This document shows, one piece after another, positions 37,403-46,747 of a stretch of 64,000 nt of DNA. Origin of the DNA: CAYVVT01 sp964454335. Lineage in GTDB: Bacteria > Fidelibacterota > UBA8477 > JABMPR01. The stretch's first letter is position 1, and the number at the start of each line of letters is the position of its first letter. The notes under the pieces were generated by a model. That model searched no databases, was not told the DNA's origin, and saw only the letters and a list, made by a program, of their open reading frames with translations. The DNA is taken from assembly GCA_964454335.1 (NCBI GenBank), contig CAYVVT010000002.1, positions 248,001 to 312,000 of the forward strand, given 5' to 3'. The position numbers were made by a program, and so were the translations under genes.

Positions 37403-38272
37403 TCAAATCTCGAGCGCACCGCCAGGGTTCATGATCTCACAACGGATGCCCAGTTGCTCCACAGCAGCTTTAAAGGCCCTGTCGTCGTTAGGATTTGCGA
37501 TTCTGCGCCATAGGAAGGCGCAGTTGTAATGACAGGGGATGACCAGGTCTGGCTGGATCACCTGAATGGCTTTCAATGCAGCCGGGTTGTCCATGGTATT
37601 GCCTGCGATACCACCAATCGGGATCATCAGGACATCTGGCCTGAGATCTTCCCAGCCATCTAGATAGATCGTATCACCCAGGTTCACGAACGTCTTGTCC
37701 CCAACGCTGATCCTGTATCCGATGACACCCCGAGCGAATTCGTCCACATTGTCCTTCTCAAATCGCAGAAGACCCCATAAAAGCTTGATCGTGCCATGGT
37801 TCCGCACAGGACCATCCTGCTCCCAGCGCCTCAGTCGGATACCCAGGAAATGTACGGAGCGCTCAGCGTGCTGGGCCTCACGCAATACCATGTCCATCTG
37901 TACCAGACCACCACCCAGGCGGACTTTCAGCGGGCCATGTTCAGTTCTCAGACCCTGTACCTGTAGATCATGAACCTGCCGGCTTTCACCGACCCCCAGG
38001 GAATGGATCTTCTCTATGCCCGCATCTTTGAAATCGGCGGTGAGCTCCTGATGACAGATCACCGCAGCGTTACTGGCTTGCGCAAGAGGAATTGCGTAGT
38101 CAAAATGGTCGGGATCGCTGTGGGTGACAAGCAGGTGACTGATCCCCGGCCACTTATCCTCCGGGATAAGGCTATTCATGTTCAGCCACCAGAGATTCCG
38201 CCCTGGATCGATGGCTATACGGTATTCATCGCTCTCGATGATGAATGCGTTATAATGGTAGTAGTGTAGTTT
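37403..38272 (-). CDS. MBL-fold metallo-hydrolase
   Basis: A 289-residue metallo-beta-lactamase-fold hydrolase. The metal motif is THSDPDH, where the second His of HxHxDH is Asp, a variant known in parts of the superfamily. Further His residues follow in TEHGP and IPCHYN, and an Asp in NLGDTIYLDGW. The open frame extends to 38305, but GTG 38272 is preceded by GGAAGGGGG and starts with the usual first strand (KLHYYHYNAFII). The substrate is unknown. First gene of the minus-strand group. Confidence 0.8.
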   Translation of the reverse strand, partial: KLHYYHYNAFIIESDEYRIAIDPGRNLWWLNMNSLIPEDKWPGISHLLVTHSDPDHFDYAIPLAQASNAAVICHQELTADFKDAGIEKIHSLGVGESRQVHDLQVQGLRTEHGPLKVRLGGGLVQMDMVLREAQHAERSVHFLGIRLRRWEQDGPVRNHGTIKLLWGLLRFEKDNVDEFARGVIGYRISVGDKTFVNLGDTIYLDGWEDLRPDVLMIPIGGIAGNTMDNPAALKAIQVIQPDLVIPCHYNCAFLWRRIANPNDDRAFKAAVEQLGIRCEIMNPGGALEI

Positions 38273-38330
38273 CACTGAGCCCCCTTCCAATGTCCTGCAA
38301 GCCACGATCTTCGCAGGTCTGATCCGAAGT

Positions 38331-38364
38331 TAATTCCTGATTCCTAATTCGTTATTCCTAATTA
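38331..38364. repeat. Short iterated TAATTCCT/ATTCG tract
   Basis: The spacer between the divergent metallo-hydrolase and dGTPase genes contains four imperfect copies of an ATTCCTAATTC-like unit. It resembles the tract at 35231-35291. It lies in the promoter region of both divergent genes and may be either a local slippage product or a binding site. Confidence 0.55.
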
Positions 38365-38373
38365 CTTTGAGCC

Positions 38374-39633
38374 ATGGGTAAACGGCAGATCAACAGCTTC
38401 TATTCGAGTTGGGACAAAGAGACACTTGGAGACCGGACACCTTCCGATCAGGAATACCGGAATGCCTTTGAGATCGACCGTGACCGCATCATCCATTCCA
38501 CTGCCTTTCGTCGTCTGCAGAACAAGACCCAGGTCTATGTCACAGGACGCAGCGACCAGTACCGGACCCGTCTGACCCATTCAATCGAGGTTGCCCAGAT
38601 CGGTCGTTCCATCGTGAATTTTCTCAATCGCACCTCAGAGGAATTGCATAACGAATTCTACATCGATTCTGCCCTGGTAGAGGCTGCCTGTCTGGCTCAC
38701 GACCTGGGGAATCCTCCTATCGGACATCGTGGTGAATCCCGTCTCAACGAGTTGATGGATCCCTGGGGTGGCTTTGAAGGCAATGCCCAGTCACTGCGTA
38801 TTCTGACCCACACGCTCCGGGGAGAACACCGGGGTACCTCCAGGGGTGGGATGCATGCCACCCGGGCCCTTCTGGATGCCATCATGAAATACAAGGTGGT
38901 GGGGAAGGAGAATACGGACAGGAAAGCCAAGTTCCTGTATCCCGATCAGATGGAGGTGCTGGAGTGGGTCCATGAGGATAAGGTCAGGACAACTGAAGCA
39001 CAGTCCGGTAAGTCCCTTCGCTCGCTGGAGTGTGATATCATGGATCTGGCGGACGATATTGCCTATACGACCTCAGATCTTTTCGATGGATTCAAGCAGG
39101 GTCTGGTGAATGACGAAAGTGTCGACGGCTTCCTCGCAGCCGAACACCTGTCAATGGAAGCATCCCTCAGGGAGGATTTCCACAGGGTTGTGGGGGAGCA
39201 GCTCAGTATGGCCCGTTTTGGGGCCCAGCTGGTGAGCCGCTGGCTGCATGCAGCGCGGCTTCAAGTTATCGATGAGCCGCTGTTACCCGGGAACCGCTAC
39301 AGGTTCACTCTGGAACTGGACGACTGGGCCATGGCTGAGCTGCAGCTGTTCAAGAAGCTGAATTACGACCTGATCTACAGTTCTGATTATGTACGCGAAC
39401 CGGAAGCGGCAGGAGTACAGATCCTCGAGGAATTGTTTGTCTATTATCGGGACTGTGTCCTGGGAGTCAGAGAGTGTATTGAGGGGATCCCGGATCCCAG
39501 GGGTATGGATCAGAGTGGTCTGGCTGTCCCTGAAAGAATGCGTATCCTTTGCGATTGGGTATCCGGTATGACGGATCAATACGCCATTCAGCTCTACGAA
39601 CGCCTGGTGGAGTTCAGCAGTACAGACGACTGA
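38374..39633 (+). CDS. dgt: Deoxyguanosinetriphosphate triphosphohydrolase-like protein
   Basis: A 419-residue HD-domain enzyme of the dGTPase family, which splits dNTPs to nucleosides and triphosphate. Conserved parts: RTRLTHSIEVAQIGRSI (about 67-83; first His) and HDLGNPPIGHRGE (about 109-121; the HD pair), followed by the NAQSLRILTH helix (about 132-141). Length is normal for the bacterial family. It fits the salvage and dNTP-control genes nearby. Regulation may be through the repeat-bearing spacer upstream. Confidence 0.92.
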   Translation: MGKRQINSFYSSWDKETLGDRTPSDQEYRNAFEIDRDRIIHSTAFRRLQNKTQVYVTGRSDQYRTRLTHSIEVAQIGRSIVNFLNRTSEELHNEFYIDSALVEAACLAHDLGNPPIGHRGESRLNELMDPWGGFEGNAQSLRILTHTLRGEHRGTSRGGMHATRALLDAIMKYKVVGKENTDRKAKFLYPDQMEVLEWVHEDKVRTTEAQSGKSLRSLECDIMDLADDIAYTTSDLFDGFKQGLVNDESVDGFLAAEHLSMEASLREDFHRVVGEQLSMARFGAQLVSRWLHAARLQVIDEPLLPGNRYRFTLELDDWAMAELQLFKKLNYDLIYSSDYVREPEAAGVQILEELFVYYRDCVLGVRECIEGIPDPRGMDQSGLAVPERMRILCDWVSGMTDQYAIQLYERLVEFSSTDD

Positions 39634-39644
39634 TCCCGAGTTGC

Positions 39645-39710
39645 AGCCCAGCCATTCTGGGCTTGGTTGAGATCGTCTCGGGACGAACATAAAGGCTATT
39701 CACGGCCTTT
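39645..39710 (+). terminator. Two hairpins between convergent dgt and coaE
   Basis: The 139-base convergent gap has AGCCCAG / CTGGGCT (39645-39651 and 39657-39663, five-base loop) and AAAGGC / GCCTTT (39691-39696 and 39705-39710), the second followed by CTTGTT. The second could end dgt transcripts, and with the flanking A/T residues it could act in both directions. The T-run is weak. Confidence 0.4.
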
Positions 39711-39772
39711 CTTGTTATCCAGAAGTTATTACATGGAGCAGAAGGACAGGGTTTGTTGATGAATATCGGTCA

Positions 39773-40381
39773 TCATTCAGATCTGATACGCTCGAGGATC
39801 TCTAACTGAATGCGATCCACTTCAGCGACCAGGGCTTCCAGACTTGAGTCATTCTCGATGATGTAATCAGCGCGCTTGCACTTCTCATCCTGTGAAAGCT
39901 GCAGTGCATCACGTCTGGCAAAGTCCGCTGCCGAGATCCCGCTACGGTCCAGGACCCGTTGTTGGCGCAGATCATCCGAGGCAGTTACCACCAGCACAGC
40001 GTTCAATTCCTTATCCAGGCCGGCTTCGAAGATGAGTGGAGCATCCACAACGAAGAGCTGCACACCTTCCTGCTCTGCTGTGTTCATCAATTCACGGGTT
40101 TCTACTCGGACCCGGGGGTGAAGAATTTTGTTGAGGATCGATTGGTTGTCGGGGTCCGTGAAAGCTACATCTGCGAGATTCTGTCGATCTAATTTGCCGT
40201 TCTCGTCCAGGATCTTATTCCCGAAATACTGGATCAATTCATCCATGGTGCTGGGATCTGAGAACAGGATCTCCCTGGCGAGATCGTCAGAGATGGAAAG
40301 CCTGGCTCCCTTTGATTCGAAACACCGGCTGACAGTGGTCTTGCCGGAGCCAATACTTCCTGTGATCCCCAGGCGAAACAT
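39773..40381 (-). CDS. coaE: Dephospho-CoA kinase
   Basis: A 202-residue P-loop kinase catalysing the last step of coenzyme A synthesis. GITGSIGSGKTT (residues 5-16) contains the nucleotide loop; ISDDLAREI, the central HPRV motif and VVDAPLIFE are family features. The open frame extends to 40447, but ATG 40381 begins the standard MFRLGITG start. It lies ten bases after adk and ends the long minus-strand operon. Confidence 0.93.
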   Translation of the reverse strand: MFRLGITGSIGSGKTTVSRCFESKGARLSISDDLAREILFSDPSTMDELIQYFGNKILDENGKLDRQNLADVAFTDPDNQSILNKILHPRVRVETRELMNTAEQEGVQLFVVDAPLIFEAGLDKELNAVLVVTASDDLRQQRVLDRSGISAADFARRDALQLSQDEKCKRADYIIENDSSLEALVAEVDRIQLEILERIRSE

Positions 40382-40391
40382 GTTGATCGGA

Positions 40392-41033
40392 CTAGCCCAG
40401 GTGTGCTTGGATCCCCTGGTAGATCTCTGAGACACCACCCTGGCCATTCACGGTCTTTACCAGGCCGGTGGGCTGATAGTATGCGATCAGGGGTTCGGTT
40501 TGTCGGGCATAGACTTCCAGACGGTTCAGGACGGTTGATTCCGTGTCGTCAGAGCGCTGCAGCAGCTCGGCTCCATCATCGTCACATACTCCGTCGTTCT
40601 GTGGTGGATTGAAGAGCAGGTTATAGATCCGGCCGCATTGAGAGCAGGTCCGTCGGGCGGTCAGGCGCCTGATCAATTCCTCATTGGGTACATTCAGGAC
40701 CAGGACGGCATCCAGGCTCTGTCCCAGACGGTCCAATAGTCTGTCCAGACCTTCAGCCTGTGCCACCGTGCGGGGGAATCCATCCAGGATGTACCCGTTT
40801 GCCAGTTCTGGCTTTTCGAATTCAACAGCAACCATGTCAAGGATCAGGTCATCCGGGACCAGAGCACCCACATCCATGTATTCCTGGGCCTTCTGACCCA
40901 GTTCGGTATTCTGTTTCCGGTTTTCACGCAGGAGGTCGCCGGTGGACAACTGCTTGATGCTGTAATCCCGAACGATCTGTTTTGCCTGGGTCCCTTTACC
41001 GGCACCGGGAGGGCCTAAGAAGATGAGTCGCAT
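40392..41033 (-). CDS. adk: Adenylate kinase (zinc-LID type)
   Basis: A 213-residue adenylate kinase balancing AMP, ADP and ATP. P-loop GPPGAGKGT (7-15), STGDLLR (30-36), DGFPRT (84-89). The LID domain has Cys130, Cys133, Cys150 and Asp153, the CCCD zinc-binding pattern known in some bacterial adenylate kinases. Located between nupC and coaE on the minus strand, consistent with a nucleotide-metabolism operon. Confidence 0.97.
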   Translation of the reverse strand: MRLIFLGPPGAGKGTQAKQIVRDYSIKQLSTGDLLRENRKQNTELGQKAQEYMDVGALVPDDLILDMVAVEFEKPELANGYILDGFPRTVAQAEGLDRLLDRLGQSLDAVLVLNVPNEELIRRLTARRTCSQCGRIYNLLFNPPQNDGVCDDDGAELLQRSDDTESTVLNRLEVYARQTEPLIAYYQPTGLVKTVNGQGGVSEIYQGIQAHLG

Positions 41034-41077
41034 TATTCAGTTCTCCATTTTGACTGCTTCAAATACAAAACCCATGC

Positions 41078-42295
41078 CTAGAGCAGGATCCCGGCGATGG
41101 TAGCGGTGAGGAAGGATGCCAGTGCACCGGCGATAAGGGCTTTGGGAGCGATCTTGGCCAGCTCTGGTCGCCGCTCCGGTGCCAGAGCACCAATACCCCC
41201 GATCTGGATGCCAATTGAGCTGAAATTAGCGAAACCACAAAGCGCATAAGAGGCAATGATCATGGATCTGGTACTCAATTCTGACGCATAATCCTGCAGA
41301 TGTGCATAGGCCACTAGCTCAGTGAGGACAATCTTCTCACCCATGAGGGATCCCACCGTGAGGACATCGGCCCAGGGGATGCCCATGAGGAAGGCCAGCG
41401 GTGCAAAGATCCAACCCAGGATCATTTCAATACTGAGATTGGCCCAACCCAGGATGTAGTTGACGAAAGCCACCAGCGCGATTATGGACATCAGCATTGC
41501 GCCAACATTGACGGCCAACCTGAGCCCATCGGAGGTGCCGTTAGTGACGGCTTCCATCACATTCCCGCTGCTCTTCTCGATCTCCATCTGGAGGTCACCC
41601 TTGGTGGGTGATTCCTCAGTTTCAGGAAACATGATCTTGGCCAGCACAAGCGCTGCAGGTGCGCTCATCACGGAAGCGGTAAGCAGGTGACCGGCAATGT
41701 TGGGAATATCACTCAGCATCTTGATATAAATAGCTAGAACACCACCCGCCATGGTTGCATACCCACCGGTCATTACAGCCATGATCTCACTTTTGGTCAT
41801 GGTTTTGAAGAATGGTCTCACCACGAGCGGCGCTTCAGTCTGACCCACAAAGATGTTGGCGGAGGCTGACAGGGTCTCAGAACCCGAGGTCCGCATGGTG
41901 AACTGCATTGCCTTGGCAATGCCCTTCACGATCCACTGCATGACCCCCAGGTAGTAGAGGATGGCCATAAATGCTGAGAAAAAGATGATGGTTGGCAGGA
42001 TCTGGAAGGCGAAGAAGAAGCCCAGGCTGTCCTCCTTGCCCGGTCCAATTGCCAAAGCATTAAAGATGAACTCGGCACCTTCATCGGAAAAAGAGAGCAA
42101 CTTCCTAACCGCACGGCCCAGGAAATCAAAGGCCGGTCTACCGATGGGGGTTCTCAGGATGAATAGCGCCAGAGCGATCTGCAGACCCAGTCCCCATCCG
42201 ACAATACGTAAATTTATTGCTTTGCGGTTATTGGACAGGGCGTAGGCGATGCCAAGGATGGCCGCAATCCCCAGGATTCCCATGAGTCTATACAT
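41078..42295 (-). CDS. nupC: NupC-type concentrative nucleoside transporter
   Basis: A 405-residue cation-coupled nucleoside symporter of the CNT family, with about ten hydrophobic segments and the signature ANIFVGQTEAPLVVRP followed by MTGGYATMAGG. It brings nucleosides into the cytoplasm for the kinases encoded here. I use ATG 42295, which overlaps the tdk stop as TGATG; TTG 42298 is also in frame. Confidence 0.93.
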   Translation of the reverse strand: MYRLMGILGIAAILGIAYALSNNRKAINLRIVGWGLGLQIALALFILRTPIGRPAFDFLGRAVRKLLSFSDEGAEFIFNALAIGPGKEDSLGFFFAFQILPTIIFFSAFMAILYYLGVMQWIVKGIAKAMQFTMRTSGSETLSASANIFVGQTEAPLVVRPFFKTMTKSEIMAVMTGGYATMAGGVLAIYIKMLSDIPNIAGHLLTASVMSAPAALVLAKIMFPETEESPTKGDLQMEIEKSSGNVMEAVTNGTSDGLRLAVNVGAMLMSIIALVAFVNYILGWANLSIEMILGWIFAPLAFLMGIPWADVLTVGSLMGEKIVLTELVAYAHLQDYASELSTRSMIIASYALCGFANFSSIGIQIGGIGALAPERRPELAKIAPKALIAGALASFLTATIAGILL

Positions 42296-42864
42296 CAATC
42301 ATCCTCCTTCGGTGGTTCGTAGCACATTCTACAACGAGCCTCGTAACTCTCGGATTCTCCGATGAGCACCTGTTCACCCTTGTTCACGATCCGCTGGGTG
42401 AATCCTGCAGGATTTCCACAGATCACACAGATCGCAAGGTTCTTGGTGACGTATTCTGCTTCGATGATCAGTTCAGGCATGGGACCAAAGGGTTTGGCCC
42501 GGAAATCCTTCTCCAATCCGGCTACCAGAACGCGTTTTTTCTGACGCGCGAGAGTTCGGCAGACCTGCAGAAGGCTGTCATCGAAGAACTGAGCCTCATC
42601 GATCCCAACGACCTGTACATGCTTTGCCAGTGTCAGGATCTCCACGGCGCTTTTGACCCGTGTGGATTCCAGCTTTTGCTGGCTGTGCGAGACGATGTGG
42701 TCATCACTGTAGCGTGAGTCGAGATCGGGTTTGAAGATGGCCACGATCTGTTTTGCGATCTGGGCTCTCCGCAGCCGCCGGATGAGTTCCTCGGTCTTGC
42801 CACTGAACATGGAACCGGTGATCACTTCAATCCAGCCCTGATGGAGTGGGGGCAGTTGTTCCAT
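42295..42864 (-). CDS. tdk: Thymidine kinase (type II)
   Basis: A 189-residue type II thymidine kinase. P-loop GSMFSGKT (17-24), catalytic Glu90 (GIDEAQFF), and zinc cysteines in CVICG and CRMCYEP. It phosphorylates thymidine delivered by the coupled downstream nupC. Length and motif order are standard. Note the separate dNK-type kinase 11 kb away, which gives the genome two unrelated deoxynucleoside kinases. Confidence 0.97.
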   Translation of the reverse strand: MEQLPPLHQGWIEVITGSMFSGKTEELIRRLRRAQIAKQIVAIFKPDLDSRYSDDHIVSHSQQKLESTRVKSAVEILTLAKHVQVVGIDEAQFFDDSLLQVCRTLARQKKRVLVAGLEKDFRAKPFGPMPELIIEAEYVTKNLAICVICGNPAGFTQRIVNKGEQVLIGESESYEARCRMCYEPPKEDD

Positions 42865-42902
42865 ACAATCCTCTATTTATTGATGCGATGATCGCGAATG
42901 GT

Positions 42903-43295
42903 TCAATCGGAGAGGTCGCCGGGTCCAAATGGTGAGGGCAGCAACCTGGCAGCGCTGGTGGTTGCCGTGTGTCCGTCATCGTCCACAAGGACGATGGGAA
43001 TATCTCCGCAAAGTTCCCAGATAACCTGGCGACAGGCGCCGCAGGGCATTACACCGGAGTTGGAGCTGATCACCATCCGGGTGAATTTGCGTTGTCCCTG
43101 CGCAACGGCTGCTGCCAGAGCGTTTCGCTCGGCGCAAATCGTCAGGCCATAGCTTGCGTTCTCAAGATTGCAGCCACTGAAGATGCTGCCGTCAGCAGCT
43201 TCCAATGCGGCACCAACTGTAAATTCTGAATAAGGAGCGTAGGCATTTCGCCTGGCGGTGACAGCTGCTTGAATAAGTCGCTTTGATTCTGTCAT
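42903..43295 (-). CDS. cdd: Cytidine deaminase
   Basis: A 130-residue homotetrameric-type cytidine deaminase turning (deoxy)cytidine into (deoxy)uridine. Zinc ligands Cys54 (CAERNA), Cys85 and Cys88 (PCGACRQ), catalytic Glu56. Its ATG overlaps the rhomboid stop (ATGA). It is part of the tdk-nupC salvage group. Confidence 0.97.
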   Translation of the reverse strand: MTESKRLIQAAVTARRNAYAPYSEFTVGAALEAADGSIFSGCNLENASYGLTICAERNALAAAVAQGQRKFTRMVISSNSGVMPCGACRQVIWELCGDIPIVLVDDDGHTATTSAARLLPSPFGPGDLSD

Positions 43296-43930
43296 GATCG
43301 TTTACCGATTTTAAAGGTATGGAAGAGCTGGTAGAATATCAAGCCGCAGATGAATCCACCGATATGGGCTATGTAGGCCACATTGTCAGTGGGATTGAGG
43401 AATTGGTAAAGGAACTGCAGCAGGATCCATATACCAACATACCAGCCAGCAGCGATCTTGCCCCAGACGATAAAGAAGAACCAGGTAAGGATCTTTGCCT
43501 TGGGATATCGGACGGCGTAGGCGGCCATCACACCTGAGATGGAGCCTGAAGCGCCCACCATCACCCCACCACCTTCGCTCCCGAAGTATGGATCCAGGAA
43601 TACCTCCGAAAGAGCTGCGCCGGCACCGCAGGCAAGGTAGAATGCAAGGAAGTTCACATGACCGAAAGAGCCTTCGACGTTGTCACCAAAAACATACAGG
43701 AACCACATGTTGAAGATTAGATGACCCCAGCCACCATGCAGGAACTGGTGACTGATCAGACCAAAGATCCCACCGGGTGTACCCAGGCGCAGGGAATCCT
43801 CATAGAACGCCAATGAATCCGTAGGTGTGTACAGTCCCAGGACGAAGATGGCGAGATTGGCGGTGATCAGGGAATAGGTAACTATTGGCTGGCGGATTCG
43901 GGGGTTGGTATCTCGCAGGGGAATGAACAT
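43292..43930 (-). CDS. Rhomboid-family intramembrane serine protease
   Basis: A 212-residue membrane protease with about six helices. The catalytic Ser128 is in GASG (126-129) and the partner His189 in YIAHIGGF; the loop-1 region contains FNMWFLYVFG. The dyad is intact, so proteolysis within the membrane is expected; substrates are unknown. It is coupled to cdd by a four-base overlap and lies three bases after the M23 gene. Confidence 0.93.
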   Translation of the reverse strand: MFIPLRDTNPRIRQPIVTYSLITANLAIFVLGLYTPTDSLAFYEDSLRLGTPGGIFGLISHQFLHGGWGHLIFNMWFLYVFGDNVEGSFGHVNFLAFYLACGAGAALSEVFLDPYFGSEGGGVMVGASGSISGVMAAYAVRYPKAKILTWFFFIVWGKIAAGWYVGIWILLQFLYQFLNPTDNVAYIAHIGGFICGLIFYQLFHTFKIGKRS

Positions 43931-43933
43931 GAC

Positions 43934-46030
43934 TCAGCGAACCTTGAGGGTGTACTGGATCGAGCGGCGATTACCAACCCTGTCGGCTGCCTCCAGGTAG
44001 AGTAGATGCTCACCACGGCCAATGTTGGAAGGTAGACGGAAGGTAAGTTCATTACGCAGGCTGTTCCAGTCAGGGAAGAAACGATCACCGTCAAGCATGG
44101 CGACAAGAGCGGTATCAGGCTGTCCAATATAGCCCAGATTGTCAGCGATCTTGAAAACCAGACGATTCCCCGGCCGGTAACTGGCTTTGCGCTCGACGAT
44201 ATTGATCTCCGGCGCTTCCAGGTCTTCCAGCAGTACGTAGGTTCCGTTCCGTTGTGGTTTAAAATTCACAACTGCCCCATGTAGATCTGACTCCATCAGA
44301 CGCCAACGGCCACGGCTGCTCATCTTGAACACGGCAGGGGCGCTCATCAGATCAGGTACTCTGAAACGTACCGTCGTCGTGATCTCGGCACCCGATTCTC
44401 CATAGCTGGCGTATTTAAGCCCAATTCTATTACCCTCAGGGGTGGAAAGCAAAGCCGTATCGCAGTCTACAAAGGTCAATGCCGCCCCGTCCTTGTGAAT
44501 TTTAACATGGATACGCCTATCAGGACTGCTGAATGTATAGGGCTTGCTGGAGCTCACCAGGTCCATGGTCTCAAGGTCGATCCGTGGAGACTCTTCAGGA
44601 AAGATCAGTTCGATCCATTCAGCCTGACCCCGGTGACGCAGACTCAGGACCTCTGTTTCTGCCGTGGAATCAGAAGTGACCCACAGGGTACCCCGGTGGA
44701 TGCCTGCAGGGGTGTACATCCTGTAATGGAGGGGATAGGTCACCTGGGCATCAGCCTTCAAGAGTATGTACCAGCCATGCTGATTCTGACGCCATTCTGC
44801 GCCGATATTCGGTATGGTCTGCCGCGGTGGGATTAGAACCCTTCCCGCGTCAACTCTCAATCCCTCATCCAGTGTTATCCCTTCTAGATCCCAGATCGTC
44901 TCAGAACTGGTATAATACGTAATACGGGGAGTAACCTCAGTCCCGTCTCCTGAACTGAACCCGAATTGCCGGTAATCATCGGACGCATGTATTCGTGATA
45001 CCCGAACACCTCGATGATTTGGCAGCAACTCCCAGCTGTCCGGCGGCGAACTATGAAAGATCTGAATAGCCTCTGATTGATTTTGTCTGAAATCCGCGGC
45101 CTGGATCTCAATGCTGTGAAATCCGGGATCCGCTTCGATAATACCTGGGAGCTCTGCATTCATGAACGGCGGCACGGGTTGTCCAGGGGGATGATAAAGC
45201 TTCAGATAACGCCAGGTATCAAAACTGCGCCATGGCAGATAGACGGCAGCAATATTTTCAGTTTCCGGGATACTGGCGGCATCGAACTGATACTCAAATA
45301 GATCGATGCCATCCAGGTTGGCATGCACAGAATAGGGTGCATAGCGATTCAAGGTACCGTTGGCACGATCGTGGGCATTGAGGGCCAGCAATACGCGACC
45401 GCTGACGTATGTGGTGTCACCATGACTAAATTTGCTGCCCACTGGGCTCAGACTGCCGTTGATACGGGATTCGGCATCCATGGGCAGATACAGCAATTCA
45501 GTGATCGTCGGGGCCCGGTCATCCACAACACCGGGATAGAACCTGAGAGGATTCAGAGCATTTTCCATGGCATCGTATATCTCAAAGTGCAGATGCGGGT
45601 GCTGTGTGCCACTGGTACCGGAAAAAGCCAGGACCTGCCGTCGTTTGATGGGGTACTCATTTGGCGAGAACTCCAACCGAACCTTGTACCGTTGCTGTTC
45701 TTGCTGAAGTGCCCGGATCTTCCGTTCGATGTCGTCCGGAAAACGCTCCAGGTGAGCATATACTGCCTGTCTGCCATCATTTAGGCGCAGGAAGAGTGCC
45801 TTGCCATAGCCGTAATAGCGCACAGAGATCTTCTCGATATACCCATCACCAATAGCCACGCACGGCACTTCCATCTCGCCCCAGGTCTTGATATCGATTC
45901 CAGCATGCAGGTGACCGTCACGATATTCACAGAATGTGGCTGACAGACTCTGTGCCGCTTGAATAGGCCAGGCATATTCTGCAGCCTTTAGCAAGGAGAT
46001 GGAAAGCGTTAGAATGAGTAAAATTCTCAT
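43934..46030 (-). CDS. Exported M23-family peptidase
   Basis: A 698-residue protein with a signal peptide (1-17) and an N-terminal M23 (LytM-type) domain: His42 and Asp46 (HAGID), His93 (YAHLERF), and the HPHLHFE motif (His146 and His148). The metal site looks complete, so a peptidoglycan endopeptidase role is likely. The remaining roughly 500 residues are beta-rich and unrecognised. I use ATG 46030; TTG 46039 is in frame. First gene of the operon running to coaE. Confidence 0.85.
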   Translation of the reverse strand: MRILLILTLSISLLKAAEYAWPIQAAQSLSATFCEYRDGHLHAGIDIKTWGEMEVPCVAIGDGYIEKISVRYYGYGKALFLRLNDGRQAVYAHLERFPDDIERKIRALQQEQQRYKVRLEFSPNEYPIKRRQVLAFSGTSGTQHPHLHFEIYDAMENALNPLRFYPGVVDDRAPTITELLYLPMDAESRINGSLSPVGSKFSHGDTTYVSGRVLLALNAHDRANGTLNRYAPYSVHANLDGIDLFEYQFDAASIPETENIAAVYLPWRSFDTWRYLKLYHPPGQPVPPFMNAELPGIIEADPGFHSIEIQAADFRQNQSEAIQIFHSSPPDSWELLPNHRGVRVSRIHASDDYRQFGFSSGDGTEVTPRITYYTSSETIWDLEGITLDEGLRVDAGRVLIPPRQTIPNIGAEWRQNQHGWYILLKADAQVTYPLHYRMYTPAGIHRGTLWVTSDSTAETEVLSLRHRGQAEWIELIFPEESPRIDLETMDLVSSSKPYTFSSPDRRIHVKIHKDGAALTFVDCDTALLSTPEGNRIGLKYASYGESGAEITTTVRFRVPDLMSAPAVFKMSSRGRWRLMESDLHGAVVNFKPQRNGTYVLLEDLEAPEINIVERKASYRPGNRLVFKIADNLGYIGQPDTALVAMLDGDRFFPDWNSLRNELTFRLPSNIGRGEHLLYLEAADRVGNRRSIQYTLKVR

Positions 46031-46112
46031 AAGGCGCAAAGATTCGGGGAGGGGGCAGGGAAAGCAAACAAAAAGAAGATAAATGGCAGGAGATAAAAGA
46101 CTGGATCACTTC

Positions 46113-46155
46113 TTTCAATCTTCAATCTTCAATTTTCATTTTTCAATCTTCAATT
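46113..46155. repeat. Iterated TTCAATC tract in a divergent promoter region
   Basis: Five to six imperfect copies of TTCAATC / TTCAATTT lie between the divergent M23 gene and the next plus-strand gene. The region is otherwise unstructured and strongly A/T-rich. The open frame of the downstream gene crosses it but low complexity makes translation unlikely. Confidence 0.6.
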
Positions 46156-46205
46156 CACGAATTCCCTGTTTGATTCCTGCATCATTCGATGTAAATCTGC
46201 CCGCC

Positions 46206-46703
46206 ATGAAGAAGTTGTGGGACAGTATCATCAGCCGGAAAGAGAAGCCTCAGCCACTGAGTTTTCAAGAGCGGCTGGGCAATATTGAACGCATTATCAT
46301 CGTCTATCCCTTCAAGCGTGAGCATCTGCGAATCGCCGGATATACACTGCAGCGCCTTTTCATGGCCCGTAGTGAGTTCAAATACCTGCTGCTGGTACCA
46401 CCGCAAGCCCGGCTTTCGGAACTTAGCGTCCGTCATGAATACCACCTCATTGATGAGGATATCCGGACGGATGAACGTGATCTGGCCATCACCAAGATCA
46501 ATGCCTTCAAAGCTGACATCCTGCTGCAACTGGAACCCGAACCTAATGAACGTCTTTCCAGTCTTGTGCGCCGGTCGGATGTGCCCTTAAAAGCGGGATT
46601 CGGTGGGGAAAATGATGGCCTGAACCTCATTCAGGCCCAGGAGGAATTCAGCTTCTACGAGAAGAATATTCTCAATCTGATCCAGTTAATCGTGGGAAAA
46701 TAG
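46206..46703 (+). CDS. Hypothetical cytoplasmic protein
   Basis: A 165-residue protein without signal peptide or membrane segment. It begins with basic helices (KKLWDSIISRKEK), then alternates strands and helices: IIIVYPFKREH, FKYLLLVPP, ADILLQLEPEPNERL, LKAGFGGENDG. This alternation and the final NILNLIQLIVGK resemble small uncharacterised proteins of Bacteroidota with a Rossmann-like or glycosyltransferase-9-like half-fold, but I cannot assign a family with confidence. I start it at ATG 46206 because the upstream frame is the repeat tract. Confidence 0.6.
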   Translation: MKKLWDSIISRKEKPQPLSFQERLGNIERIIIVYPFKREHLRIAGYTLQRLFMARSEFKYLLLVPPQARLSELSVRHEYHLIDEDIRTDERDLAITKINAFKADILLQLEPEPNERLSSLVRRSDVPLKAGFGGENDGLNLIQAQEEFSFYEKNILNLIQLIVGK

Positions 46704-46719
46704 TGTGATACAGCGCACG

Positions 46720-46743
46720 CCCGTTCAGCGCGCTCAGAACGGG
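46720..46743. terminator. Hairpin between convergent genes
   Basis: CCCGTTC (46720-46726) pairs perfectly with GAACGGG (46737-46743) around a ten-base loop that itself contains GCGCGC. It sits in the 44-base gap between two convergent genes. There is no T-run, so it may be a bidirectional transcript end or only a stabilising 3' hairpin. Confidence 0.4.
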
Positions 46744-46747
46744 TAAA

